Source of the DNA: Clytia hemisphaerica
Taxonomy: Eukaryota; Cnidaria; Hydrozoa; Leptothecata; Clytiidae
DNA length: 64,000 nucleotides
Direction of reading: 5' to 3'
NCBI GenBank assembly: GCA_902728285.1
Contig: CACVBU010000953.1
Location: forward strand, 591,892-655,891
Shown: piece after piece, positions 50,065 to 60,768 of the stretch
Layout: every line of letters begins with the position of its first letter
How positions within the stretch are numbered: the stretch's first letter is position 1
Translations under genes and position numbers: made by a program
Notes under the pieces: generated by a model
Told to the model about the DNA's origin: nothing
Database searches by the model: none
The model's input: the letters and a program-made list of their open reading frames with translations, nothing else

Positions 50065-51060
50065 TCTCGGATAAAAAAGCAACTTATACGAATTACTGTA
50101 ATTAAGAATTCTGTATAGTTTAAAAATCTCAGCTCTCTTATGTATTTGAACAACCAAAATATCTCATAAGTGATAATCAACCTGAAATCTTCAATGTCAA
50201 AAACTCTAAGATCTGAGAAACGAAATCGAGACAAAGATACTCCTTACGTTTCCTTGATAGTAAATGGGCTAAATGCTGTCATACCAATGACAAAACAGTG
50301 TATCTGCGTTTTTGATTTCTACTGTCTAAGCAATTTGATTTATTTCTAATAATAGGGATTTTAATACCTAGATTTTGAGGATTTTAATACCTTAATTATG
50401 AGGATTTTCATATATAAGCTAACCTTTCGTAATCTTTGTTTTATGTATTTTGATTATTAAGCTTATCAAGCCCTGAGAAAGAAATAAAGACTACATGCTG
50501 AGGTCAAATCATAATCTTTTGAACATACATTAAAAAAGGGAATAGTTTAGGAGAGGCGTGATAAATTCGGGTGGAGTAAGCATTGGCGGGAATGTTTACA
50601 GCGCCAAATTAGTATCGTACGTTTTGTTCCAAAACTCTACCGCCACTTTTTTCCCGTAAACCGCCCTGACGCCTTAACTCTTTCCCGCGTTTACTGACTT
50701 TTAAACGGACGATAGCATCATCTAGAAAGCTAAGGGGACACGGAAAGAATATGTTTCATCGTGTCCCCACATCAGATATCGCTATTTTGCAACATTTTCC
50801 GCTAGATGTTTTTGTTGCAGCAACAACATTTTCATGTTGCAATTGAGAATTTTACAAAAACCCTCGTGTCCCTTTACCTCGAGGAGATTTTTTGCAACAT
50901 TTTTAAAATTTAACCAATCAAATTCGTTATACGAATAAACACAAATTAAAATCATCGGCCATCTTGAATCACTGTCGCACACGTGTTCTAAATTTAATTT
51001 TATAAATTTTGTTTCATGTGCTAGGCCCATGCGACACGGAATCAATTTTCATCTATTACC
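50065..51060. other. Intergenic DNA upstream of LU gene 2
   Basis: An AG after CTTAATTAC lies 31 nt upstream of the LU gene 2 ATG. 50728-50866 has a loose fold-back (AAGGGGACACGGAAAGAAT / CCCTCGTGTCCCTTTA). No gene seen. Confidence 0.45.
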
Positions 51061-51142
51061 CAGCTGGCACACAACGTTGTTTCAACGTCAATGTCCACAA
51101 CCTCCATTAGATGAACGTTGAAACAACGTTGTGTGTCAGCTG
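51061..51142. mobile_element. Hairpin MITE, CAGCTGGCACACAACGTTG, 82 bp
   Basis: The two 28-bp arms are inverted with one mismatch and carry the palindromes ACAACGTTGT and CAACGT. The loop is 26 bp. Confidence 0.85.
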
Positions 51143-51981
51143 AACAAAGTCGAATCCGATATGCAATATAAAATTTTTTGCCTTGTCAAATATATTTTCT
51201 CGTAGCCCAATATTTTTCACTTTTCATTTCTCATCAAATTTGTTGCGAATTCATGGAAAAGGCTGACATTTCATAAAAACAAATGAAAATGAAAACACAG
51301 GTTCATTTCTACAACGATATGGCTAATGGCAGGGAGCCTCTATAAATGTGGCTGATGTTTTGATGTAGTTTAAAAGTAGTTTGGGGTATTTAGTTTTCGG
51401 GGTATCCAAAGTTTTGAAAGTCTGTCAACAAGGGTTCACTCACAGACGGACTGTGTCATTCAAATTGTATCAGACTTTTTTAGTTGCACCAGACTCTAAA
51501 ATCTAAACTTTGTATGTTGAGGTAAGAGTTTATTTCTGAAATTTTGAGTCTGGATTCCCAGGCTACAGTTGGAGGTGGTTGGGGCTGAGGAAAAAGGAGG
51601 TACACCCTTTTTTTTATAAAAAAGAATGGTGTAAATCCATTTCATCAAGGATATTCTTAATTTTTTTGGGAAAATCATCCTAAGATATTCTTACGGTATT
51701 CTTAGGTTAGGATCCTAATTCAAACTAGATTTAACATTTAGAACATACGTCTCAAGCATAAAATGGCATTTTTGTGAAAAGAGTGAGCCTTATACTTGAG
51801 GGTAATTGGCAATTTATAATTGAAAATACTCTAAAAATGACATTCTTAGCATGAGTAGCCAAATTCCATGATTGTGATATTCCTAGCACTATTCTTAGTT
51901 TTTTGGCCATTTTCATCATGGACATTCTTCTAAAGTGTATTCTTATAAAAAAAGCGTGTACGGGGGGCTTGACCATTGAGG
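51143..51981. other. Unassigned intergenic DNA
   Basis: No gene. 51600-51960 is scattered with ATTCTTA/TAAGAATA words, and ATTCTTATAAAAAAAGCGTG ends the stretch, so a degenerate ATAAGAAC-type repeat may be present. Confidence 0.4.
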
Positions 51982-52236
51982 TTAAAGCCCCGAAGGTGCT
52001 AGAGTAGGAATTTTGGATGGGAAATGAAGCTACTTAATTTCCCATCCAGTACGCCCGCGCGTGGTTTTTACACAAACGACTGATTTAAAGTAAAATCTAT
52101 CGCTAGATTTAAAAAAATGCAGTCCTCAAAAACAAAGGAACCGCTATATATAACCCGTCGTCATGATTGCAGAGCGTTCTGGATGGAAAATAAGTGGCCT
52201 CACTTTTTCTTGCCTGAGAAAGGTTAGAGATTTCTA
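51982..52236. mobile_element. GCCCGAAGGGCTAGAG MITE family, copy 3
   Basis: It starts TTAAAGCCCCGAAGGTGCTA and carries GATTTAAAGTAAAATCTATC and CTTGCCTGAGAAAGGTTAGA. The right terminal word is lost. Nearest to copy 1 (GTCGTCATGATTG, CCCATCCAG). Confidence 0.65.
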
Positions 52237-52350
52237 TGATTCGGCTGAAATTTTGCACACAGAAAATCTTTGATAAAAGAGAGTTTTAGCCTCGTTTTGA
52301 GCTGAACCTTGTGATCGCGCCCTTAAGATGAAAATTGAAGAAAAAAAACA

Positions 52351-52412
52351 AAAAAAAACTCCAATGATATCCACCCAAGGAACAAGGGTGAATATCATTG
52401 GAGTTTTTTTTT
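52351..52412. repeat. Long hairpin, ACTCCAATGATATcCACCC
   Basis: AAAAAAACTCCAATGATATC and its inverse at 52391-52412 enclose an 8-12 nt loop. The stem is near perfect over about 26 bp including A/T runs. Confidence 0.85.
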
Positions 52413-52482
52413 AATCTCTTCCTCCTATTCCCCCAGTTTTTCAGGTAAATGTTGGTACCCCCTACAAAGGCTCCTCACAAAT

Positions 52483-52821
52483 TACTTTAACCGGATTAAA
52501 TTTGGCGAGATTAAATTTCGCGAGCTAAAAAAATGGCGAAATTTTCTGGATTTAATTTCGCGAGTCAGAGTTTTGAAATATTTCGCGTGGATTTAATTTC
52601 GCGAATAAGCCAGAAAACAGCTGAAAATAGCCATTTTTTGCCATAAATGGAGACTTGGAACTAGTTTCTCCGCCAAAAATACAATTTTAAAAGTTTTGTG
52701 GTGGATTTAATTTCGCGAATCAGGAATCTCACGCGTGTTCGCGAGTTTTAATTTCGCGAAAATGGCAAAAATTCGCGAAATCGCGAAATTTAATCTCGCG
52801 AAAATTAATCCGATTAAAGTA
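52483..52821. mobile_element. MITE, TACTTTAAcCGGATTAA ends, 339 bp
   Basis: The left TACTTTAACCGGATTAAATT and the inverse of the right end, TACTTTAATCGGATTAATTT, match, followed by CGCGAGATTAAATTTCGCG on both arms. It is the best copy of the TTTCGCG family. Confidence 0.85.
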
Positions 52822-53009
52822 GGGGTAAATTAGGGGTTTGCACTCCCTTTTAAAAAAGGGGTGCAAACTATGAAGGACAACAATGTTTGAAAGCGTCAAA
52901 TTCATACAATACAACTCATAGTTTCAAACAATCATGGATTTATGGGTAATCTATGCCTAAAATAAAGCAGAAAAAGTTCAACTATTAACTAGCACCTGAA
53001 TTATATCAT

Positions 53010-53310
53010 GCAGTTCAACGTATTAAAGGTCCTCCAGCGGAACTTTTTAATCACGCCAAATTTTAAGCACTCATGAGAGAGTGGCAAAGTTAACAAAGTC
53101 ACCTTCCTCTCCAAAACGCTGTCACGGAGAATCAGGTCCAAAAGTGAAGTTATTATAAATCCAATTTGATCAACAACTAAATTCTTGAATAGTCTTTCTT
53201 CGCTCTGTACATTTCCATCAGATATTTCATCTTGCATCCAATCCTCTGTGTAATCTGGTATATCACTAAAGGCAAACATCCTACTCTTTGCAGATCTAGA
53301 GTCGTGCAAA
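53010..53310 (-). other. Possible coding fragment of unknown origin
   Basis: The minus-strand frame ending near 53001 contains a balanced, acidic stretch (FAFSDIPDYTEDWMQDEISD, SEERLFKNLVVDQIGFIITS) that looks more like protein than the neighbouring frames. I recognise no family. It has no clear start and lies within 400 bp of the end of LU gene 3. It could be a transposon remnant or an unannotated exon. Confidence 0.25.
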
Positions 53311-53663
53311 TATCGAAAATATTCTTGAAAATGAACAAAAGGGGGGGTCCTAATAAGGTCCGGAGGGTTTGGAAAAAATTTCCGAAAAATAAACAAGCAG
53401 GGGGGGGCGTTTATTTGGAACCTAAGAGTAAGGCAACTTTCACAATATTGTTAGGTTGTTAAGCAAGGGTAAAGGGTATTGCGATAAAAAATGCCCCTGG
53501 TGGAAAATCCTCTGAAAAAGTTATTAACGGGGGTGGGGGCGCTTTAGGTACCCGAGAGTATGAGTCACAACAATTTTTCGTTAATGCTTTTATTCGATAT
53601 CTTTTTTCTATTCTAAATGAATTCAAAATGCCTAAAAAATTGATGGTGTATATATAAGTATTT

Positions 53664-56600
53664 TTAGTTTATCACGCGTATGATGTGAAGTACGGCAACA
53701 AGTAGTAATAAGAATATATTTGTTTTTGTCAAAACACTCGAGTTGGGTGGAAAACATGTAGCAATGAATTCATCATCATTACAAAATGGTTCATCACAAC
53801 AACAAACTTTGCCTTCTTGGTTACCCTTAGTGATGGTTTCACCACATGCAAAGTCAGCATTTTCAGGAAAACAAGATTGCGTCGTAGTAGTGACGGTTTC
53901 GTTCTGTAGCTTGTAATACATACACTTGTCCTTGAACCCTCCAAATAATCTATCTAAAGAAGAAAACAAGGTTTTAAATCAACAACTATAAATTGGGTGT
54001 GACTTATGAGCATCCGCTAAAACGTTTAGTAATAAATTGAAACCTTAGAAAAAACCCAGTCCTAAATGACCGGTAAACAGTTCAAAAAACTAAGATCATA
54101 TAACGAACCATCAAATTTTTCAAAAAAAATATTTTGATAATAACGCACAACAAGTATCATAGACAAGGTTCCTGCAAACTATTATAGGTTGGCCGAAGTT
54201 ACTTCATTTATCCTTGGCGAGGTAAATTTGGCCATCTAATGACCTAGACGGATCGAACTAATTCGCCGATTGTTACAGGGGCGTACGAGGCTCCTAACAC
54301 TCGCCATCAAACACTGAATTAGCAGTAGATATTTCTTACAAAAAAGTCCGAAAAAAAGTAAAAAAGTCATAGTGTCCTAGTAGGTTGGTCCCCCCCCTAG
54401 AAAATGGAAAAAAATCCCTCTCCCCCCCCTTTTAAATCCCCCCCTGAGATTTGAAAAAAAATCCCCCCCCCCTAGAAATTTTTTTTTTCAATTTGTTCTT
54501 GATGCTTCTATTCACGTTATCTCTGTTATATATACAATGAAGAATTGAAAAAAAAGTTTCCACAGAGTGAAATGAAAAGTTAAAAATGAACTGCTAGTGA
54601 AAGATAACTTCTAATCGATTTATTTACAAAGCGATAGGCCACACCAGAAAGATTTCCACAGTAGAAAAAAATAATGTCCCCAGATTTTTTCTCCCCCCCC
54701 CCCTAGACTTTTTGGGGCCATTTTTTCTCCCCCCCCCTTTTGATTACCCCCCCTAGATTTTTGAAAACCATTTTGCCCCCCCCCCCTTTTCCTATTTTCT
54801 GAAAAAAAAATTCCCCCTCCTTTTAAAAGAGGGGGGGAGGACACTATGAAAGTCCATTCACCGTAACGTCAAGGCTAGCTAAAATAGAAAATCCGATATT
54901 TTCTTCTAACCACCGAAATACAACCTGATCCGCCAGTCGGCCCGCAGCTGTTTTTCAAACTATACAGTAGGCCTTTTCATAAATTATTTTGAGTGCAAAC
55001 GATTGCCTCGTTTTGAAACCATTACTGGATGCGTTTAGACCATCTGGCATTTGTAATTTGGCATTTGCTCATGAGGGATTCGATTTTAATAGCTTTTCCA
55101 TTGTATTTTATGTCATGGCATTTAAGGAATCGTCTTTTTAGAGTCATTACTGAAAAGGTGATTCCCTCAAGTTCGACTTTGACAGATCAAACAATGAAAA
55201 ACATGGAATTTCTCAAAAACTGCAGTCATTAAGACTGAAACTTTTTGCCGTAGGGCTAGGCTATTGCAAATCTTTACAATCTATAGAAAGAACTGAATAA
55301 AAAACGTGCAAATACTTAAAAAATCAAAAAATGTCATTTTTTCTCTTTGTTTTGGTTCCTTTGTTTGATTTGAAATGCCAGAAAAGGGGATTCCTTTGCT
55401 CAAAATGGCATTTCAAATGCCAACGAAATGCCAACACGCTGGCATCATTAGACATTTGACAAACCGAACAATTGCGCGGAACAATAGAATTTGAAAGAAT
55501 ACTGCAAGCAATTACAAATGCCAGGCTTGTCTAAACCAATGAAATATAAGCCCGAAGGGCTAGAAGTCAATCTCCTTGGGAGGATTTGAAGCCAACAAAT
55601 CCTACCAAAGTTGCGGGGCCTTGAGCGGCTCGCCTGGTTTTTACACAAATGACAGATTGAAACTAAAATTTACCGCTAAATTTCGAAAAAAATATCAATC
55701 GTAAACAAAGGAATTGCTAGATTCAATCTGTTGTCAAAAATGCGGCGCATTTTTTAAGGCTTCACTTTTTCTTGCCTGGGAAAGGTTAGAGATTGAACTC
55801 TAGCCCTTTGGGCTTTAAACTCAATGGTCTAAACGCAGCCACTTAAATGATTATATCCCTTGAGTCTTGAAATGTTACTTTTATAAATACAGGGTGTCCC
55901 TAATAAAAGTATCGAGTTTGAACATGCGATTGAGTAGAAAGTTTTAAGTGTGTATTCACAAAATTGTATTTTAAGCTCTCCCTCTTCTTTGTCATTACGT
56001 AACAATAAAAACATACTCTGCCTGTTTACAAATGCAACGAAATTACGATCATGAGAAAAACGCAACAATTAAAACATGTTTGTAAAGAATCGTATGTAAA
56101 ACTATGAAAATAATAAAAATGGAATGTATGGAACAATAAAAAAGTAAAACTAGGCAGCGGTAGAAATTTATTAATTTTGATTTTTAAAGACGTACATTTA
56201 TGCAACAGGGGAATAGTAAAAAGGGCTATTGATTAATTTATACGTTGTAACTACCTTTTGTAATGAGCCTATGTGATGGAGAACGTTCTTATATTTTAGC
56301 GATAACACACACAAACTTTTTTACTCAATCGCATGTTCAAACTCGATACTTTTATTAGGGACACCCTGTAGAGTAAACTGCTTACGAGCTCCTCTGGGAA
56401 TCAATTACCATAGCAATATTTTGAAAACGAGGTCCCCAGCTCGGTTGTTCGTGACTTTAAAGTTATGAAAAAGGCTATCCAAACAATAAACTTACTGCTG
56501 CATGTTTGTTTTGAAGATAGTTCTTCCACCCCGTTCGTTGTTACATTTTGAAAACATTTAAAGCCTTGCTCCACATACTCTTCAAATCCACAGTTCGTAA

Positions 56601-58795
56601 TGAAGTCAGGGCTGTTGCAACTGTCTGTATCACAACAACACGTCTAAAGCGATAAAACAAATTAGCAGTACTCAAAACGTAAGATACATTTGACTCTCGT
56701 CATGGCGTTCTAAATCTAACTTTGGAACGCCATGACTCTCGCTAATTTGAACTCAAACGGGGGAAAATAATCACAGATCCACTGGCAGTCTGTGCCACTA
56801 ACCAACACTAACTCGATCGGGAAGATTCTTCCGAAATGGGAAGAACCTTTCCGAACGGGAAGAACTTACTCTAACTTTTTCTGCCCGTTTGGGAAGATTC
56901 TTCCTCTTTGGGAAGTTGAAAATTGACTGAATCTTCGGCGAAGCTGTACGATGACCGGCGAAAGTTGAAACTTTTTGGATGTGAAAAAGCATCAAATTTT
57001 AAGGTTTTTCACCGAAAGAAAAGTAAACTTTACCGTGTAGAATTCTTGTTAAATTGTGAAAAAACTGCGTAAACTTCCCAAGCGGGAAGTTCCAACCCAA
57101 TCGAGTTTTCCTTGTTTTCCCGCTTCTTCCCGTTTTTTTAACTCTTACCCGTTTGGGTGTCAAGTTAATTTCCCGTTCGGGAAGGTTCTTTCCATTTCGG
57201 ATGAATCTTCCCATTTCGGGAATTTCCACTCATGATCGAGTTAGTGGCACAGACTGACTGGGACCCCATCCCACTAGAAAAATTGGCCAAAATATCCTCC
57301 CCAGTGGAAACTTATACTCCAATATTTGCCCCCCACTGAAAATAATCAAATAAAAGAATCCTCACTGCAAAATATAATGCTGTTTGTCCCATCCCCAATG
57401 AATGCTGACTTTAAAACAATGGAATTTAAATTCTCAGCCATAAAGATTATGACAATATCAATCCGCATCGAGTTTCAAAGCATTATTTTTACCCCCCCCC
57501 CATGGCTGAAAAATTCCTACCGAGTCTGTGAGAAGGGGGTGTTCTTGATGGGGCTAACGATATACTTGGAATTATAGAAAGATTTGAATGATAGAAGTTC
57601 AAATTAGCGAAAGTCTACTGTATGGCTTCATAGGCTTTGTTTTCTTGCCGTATTTTTTCCCGTTTGAATCAGGCTAGCATTCACTGAAAATGTGGGATGA
57701 ACAAATATTGGCGAACGTAATCATAAAATATTTTCTTGCGCGGTGGCGTGATAGGGGTGCCGCTAGGAGTGCTAGGATTTGCCTCTCGTTTATAAGTATT
57801 GTTTGACCATCATTTGCTGGAGCATATCTACCACAGCAATCTGGCAAATTTTGATAAATTTTTTTGCGTAACTGTAAAAAGAAAAAAATTATTACCGTTG
57901 TGGTATTACCGAATCTGGTGAAACTTGTTCCGCATCTTTCTAATGATGCTGAATTAGGCATGCATTGTGGAGTGGTGATTGTCCCTCCACTATATTTCAC
58001 TATTGTGACCATACATTTCTGACGGTAATCACCAAAATCTTTGTCTGAAGGAAGAAGTTAAATTCTCAAGTTGAAGATATTGATTTTCAAAATAAAAAAT
58101 CGAGCAACTATGAGAATTGGTTTATCATGTGGAGTCTCCTTAACTTGAACCTCGAAAGACTCAATAGTTTGAACGAATTTTATTGTCCCTTCAGTTAACA
58201 ATACCTTATAAACCTTACTCCATAACTCAAACAAATTTATGTTCCCCGTGTGTGTTCGAGTTATGGAAACTCCGCTGTATAAATTCTTATCTGCTTTTCC
58301 TTGAAACACTTTTATCCAAACAAATCAAATTCATAGAAAGTGTTAGATTTCGAGTTGTATCTAATGAAAGGGCTTTATAATTTAAACTGCATGCATACGG
58401 ACAGAGGGGTTTAAATATTGTGAGCACCATAGTTTACCTTTCTCTGAAATCAGATTATTGATAATACTCATACACTTTATTTTATACTCATGGTAGGGTC
58501 CAAACCTTTGAAAAAGAGGCTGACATAAAAAGTGCTCCCCCCCCCCCCACCAGTGAACCTTAAATTCACGCATTCACGCAGCTTTTTTTTCCAGTTTGCA
58601 CTCATTCACGTACAAGTAAAAAAGCCCATTCATGCATTCACGCGAACCACTGCTGGCCCAATAAAGGAATTACACAAGTTGATTTTCGTTACCTTCGCAA
58701 TCCAGAAGACCACCTAGATCAGAATTACAAAATATGGCAAATGAGGATTCCCACAATGCAACTTTCAACAACAAAAGGGTTAGCAGGTGTGCCAT
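53664..58795 (-). CDS. GPI-anchored two-domain LU (Ly6/uPAR) protein 3, 227 aa
   Basis: Four exons: 58795-58693, 58038-57896, 56643-56496, 53953-53664, total 684 nt, in frame with phases 1, 0, 1. The signal peptide MAHLLTLLLLKVALWESSFA is followed by LU domain 1 (IFCNSD ... closing TCCCDTDSCN) and LU domain 2 (FKCFQN ... closing VCCCDEPFCN). The C-terminus TKTNIFLLLLVAVLHIIRVI is GPI-type. The inter-domain linker is only about ten residues, without the Pro/Asn/Thr repeats of genes 1 and 2. Exon 2 has the same length (143 nt) and phases as exon 4 of LU gene 2. A strong acceptor (TTGTATTCCTTATAG, ending at 58833) lies 37 nt before the ATG. The gene is either the ancestral shorter form or has lost one domain. 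Confidence 0.9.
54366..54853. repeat. C-run-rich element with TCATAGTGTCCT ends
   Basis: GTCATAGTGTCCT near 54366 is inverted near 54838 (AGGACACTATGAAAGTC). The interior has at least nine runs of 6-10 C separated by TAGAtTTTTGgAAA. It lies in intron 3 of LU gene 3. Confidence 0.65.
55031..55836. mobile_element. Inverted-repeat element, GCGTTTAGACCAT ends, with nested MITE
   Basis: The left GCGTTTAGACCATCTGGCAT, followed by TTGTAATTTGGCATTT, is inverted in two pieces on the right: ATTACAAATGCCAGGCTTGT-CTAAACC (55511-55537) and ATGGTCTAAACGC (55824-55836). The MITE at 55548-55815 splits the right end. The interior repeats GGCATTT/AAATGCCA words. Confidence 0.65.
55548..55815. mobile_element. 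GCCCGAAGGGCTAGAG MITE family, copy 4 (268 bp)
   Basis: AAGCCCGAAGGGCTAGAAGT and the inverse of the right end, AAGCCCAAAGGGCTAGAGTT, match, followed by CAATCTC on both arms. It is the best-ended copy in the window. Confidence 0.85.
55890..56368. mobile_element. Tc1/mariner-type MITE, 479 bp
   Basis: TA flanks both ends (55888-55889, 56369-56370). The terminal inverted repeats of about 48 bp start CAGGGTGTCCCTAATAAAAG and continue ATCGAGTTTGAACATGCGAT almost without mismatch. No transposase. It lies in intron 3 of LU gene 3. Confidence 0.9.
56786..57256. mobile_element. TIR element, 471 bp, duplication ACTGG
   Basis: The ends CAGTCTGTGCCACTAAC / GTTAGTGGCACAGACTG are exact inverses, flanked by ACTGG at 56781-56785 and 57257-57261. 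Subterminal GGGAAGATTCTTCC / CCCGTTCGGGAAG words recur at least eight times in both orientations. It lies in intron 2 of LU gene 3. Confidence 0.88.
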
Positions 58796-58833
58796 CGTTT
58801 GTCAGCTTATAGGTTGCTGGATAAATCAGCGCC

Positions 58834-59859
58834 TATAAGGAATACAAAAATGAAGTCTCCAGATTTTCATTTATCCTTCACGGTATTATCCCGGGGAACT
58901 AGGGTTGGGGAATGTTAAAAATGGACTTAACATTTGGGAAAGAACTAAGGTGACATTGAGAAATGATCACTGATAAGAGAAAGTATAACCCCAAATCAAC
59001 AAACCAAAGATACCTAGCAGGGGTCGATATGTTAAAAGTACATTTTAGTAAACTTACATTTTAATCAATATTATGTGAAGAAGATTTTACTGTGACAAAC
59101 TTGTTTCCAATATATACAGTAAAGGGAGAGAATTTTTCTTGCAATAAATTGCCACCTTTTTAGATTTTTAAAATTTATGAATCTACTGAAAGACACTTTC
59201 TTAATAAAGTATACACCCACTCTAACAGACCCGGACAAAAACTTGATTGGAATTGATAGCCCCATGTTTTTTATAGCATTGTTTTCAAGCCAGAAAATTA
59301 AGTGGGGATGGAAAAATTAGCATGACATTTCGCAGGATTTGCTTATCTGATTATGTTCAGCAGGGATAAAAATCGGAGTATAATTTTCCACTGGGGACGA
59401 TCAAGCACGATATTTTGGCCAATTTTCCAGTGGGAATGAGTCTCAGTGGGTCTGTGATAAGGGGGTGTAGGTATGAATGCGTCCAACAGCCCTTGAACCC
59501 GGGAATATGAAAGAACACGAACAAAAAACATGTTTTTATTACCTTTCTAGGATCATATTGTTGAAGATCTGCCCTGCATGATGGAGAAGAAGGTCAAAGA
59601 AAAAAGTTTGTGACAAATTCTACTGTTCGCATTGCTAAATATAAACCCAATGCAAGGACATCATAATGCATTGACGTCAATTCTCTTTTGTAGCATTTCA
59701 AGCCCCATACACGGGTTCCAGAGTTTTTTTTTGTTTTTATTTTTAAACGTTACAATATATAAATTGCTTAAGGGCTCTGACCATAGTCGAAAAATTGATT
59801 TTAGTATTTGAGCATAAAAATTTTGTTTTAGGTTCTTTAACACTTTTAAAAAAATAATT
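58834..59859. other. Unassigned DNA upstream of LU gene 3
   Basis: No gene. 59280-59470 (AAGTGGGGATGGAAAAATTA, ATTTTGGCCAATTTTCCAGT) resembles, in inverted form, 57255-57330 (AAAAATTGGCCAAAATATCC, CCCCAGTGGAAAC), so a CCACTG-rich dispersed repeat is present in both places. Confidence 0.45.
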
Positions 59860-60354
59860 GTCTTTATAAATTGCTTTTTTTCCCTGGACAACCATGGTTG
59901 CTCAAATGATTGAAGCAGCCAACTGTAGCGATCGTAAAAATGACTCAGTATGAAATTAAACATGTTACAAAGGTGAAGCTCTGACCTGCCAAACTTTGGT
60001 AACAGATCGGAGTACCTGCATGGAAATGCAAGTCTTCGACACAACAGGCAAAAGAGATTCAACACTATAAGTGTGAATGTAGGTAACGTGTGTAATATCA
60101 TTGGCAAGCCCCAACATGGCAGCAATCCTCAGCACATCCCTCTTTCGGAATCTGCAGTCCACCAAGCATTCTTTAACACTCCACAAGTCGAAATTGAAGT
60201 TTCCCCACCTAGCACAATAGCCATTACCAACTGCACCTACAAAATTTACCCCTGTAACATCAGCCAGCGCATCACGCATTTTCATCAGAAACAACTCCAT
60301 TGACATAGGCATTCGCCAGTTCAGTGCCAACATCTCTTCCAACCATGATAACAA
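59860..60354 (-). pseudogene. PIF/Harbinger-type transposase N-terminal fragment
   Basis: The minus strand from 60354 reads into DCRFRKRDVLRIAAMLGL. After a one-base frame break near 60060 it continues CRRLAFPCRYSDLLPKFGRS and ILSHFYDRYSWLLQSF. This order (D.RF...D..RL, then RRLaYPcRYsDL.p.FGRs) is what I know from the N-terminal part of animal Harbinger nuclease-type transposases. The DDE catalytic part that should follow is absent: the frame ends in low-complexity sequence by 59860. Truncated and frameshifted, so inactive. Confidence 0.75.
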
Positions 60355-60652
60355 TTAAAACGAATCAAAACTTTTGACTTACTGCTTTCAATGTCGAAAG
60401 AATAAAGTCTTAAGAAGCTTAGAGGAATTCTTTATTCTTTTGACATTGGTAACACTTGAACTTGAAATAAACAAACCCTAGCACTAGCACTAGCACTAGA
60501 AAACACAGACGGCAAAAACAACATCGCGCTTACTCGAGGACTCAATGTGACCTTTGGATCGTGCTTTCGTGACGTCGTCACTCGCCTTAGCGCTATATGA
60601 TTCGAATTTACATACAAATCTCGTTAATAGTGAAGTTAGGTAAATCGGTAAA

Positions 60653-60751
60653 ATCACGACGACGAAGGAAAATCTAACAAGCTAGTGAGTTTCAACCAAT
60701 CAAATTTCGTATTTTCACTAGTCTATTACATTTTTCGTCCGTCGTCGTGAT
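60653..60751. mobile_element. Small MITE, ATCACGACGACG ends, 99 bp
   Basis: ATCACGACGACGAAGGAAAA and the inverse of the right end, ATCACGACGACGGACGAAAA, match. It lies between the Harbinger fragment and the next inverted-repeat element. Confidence 0.75.
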
Positions 60752-60768
60752 TATCCTGGTATGCTTAA

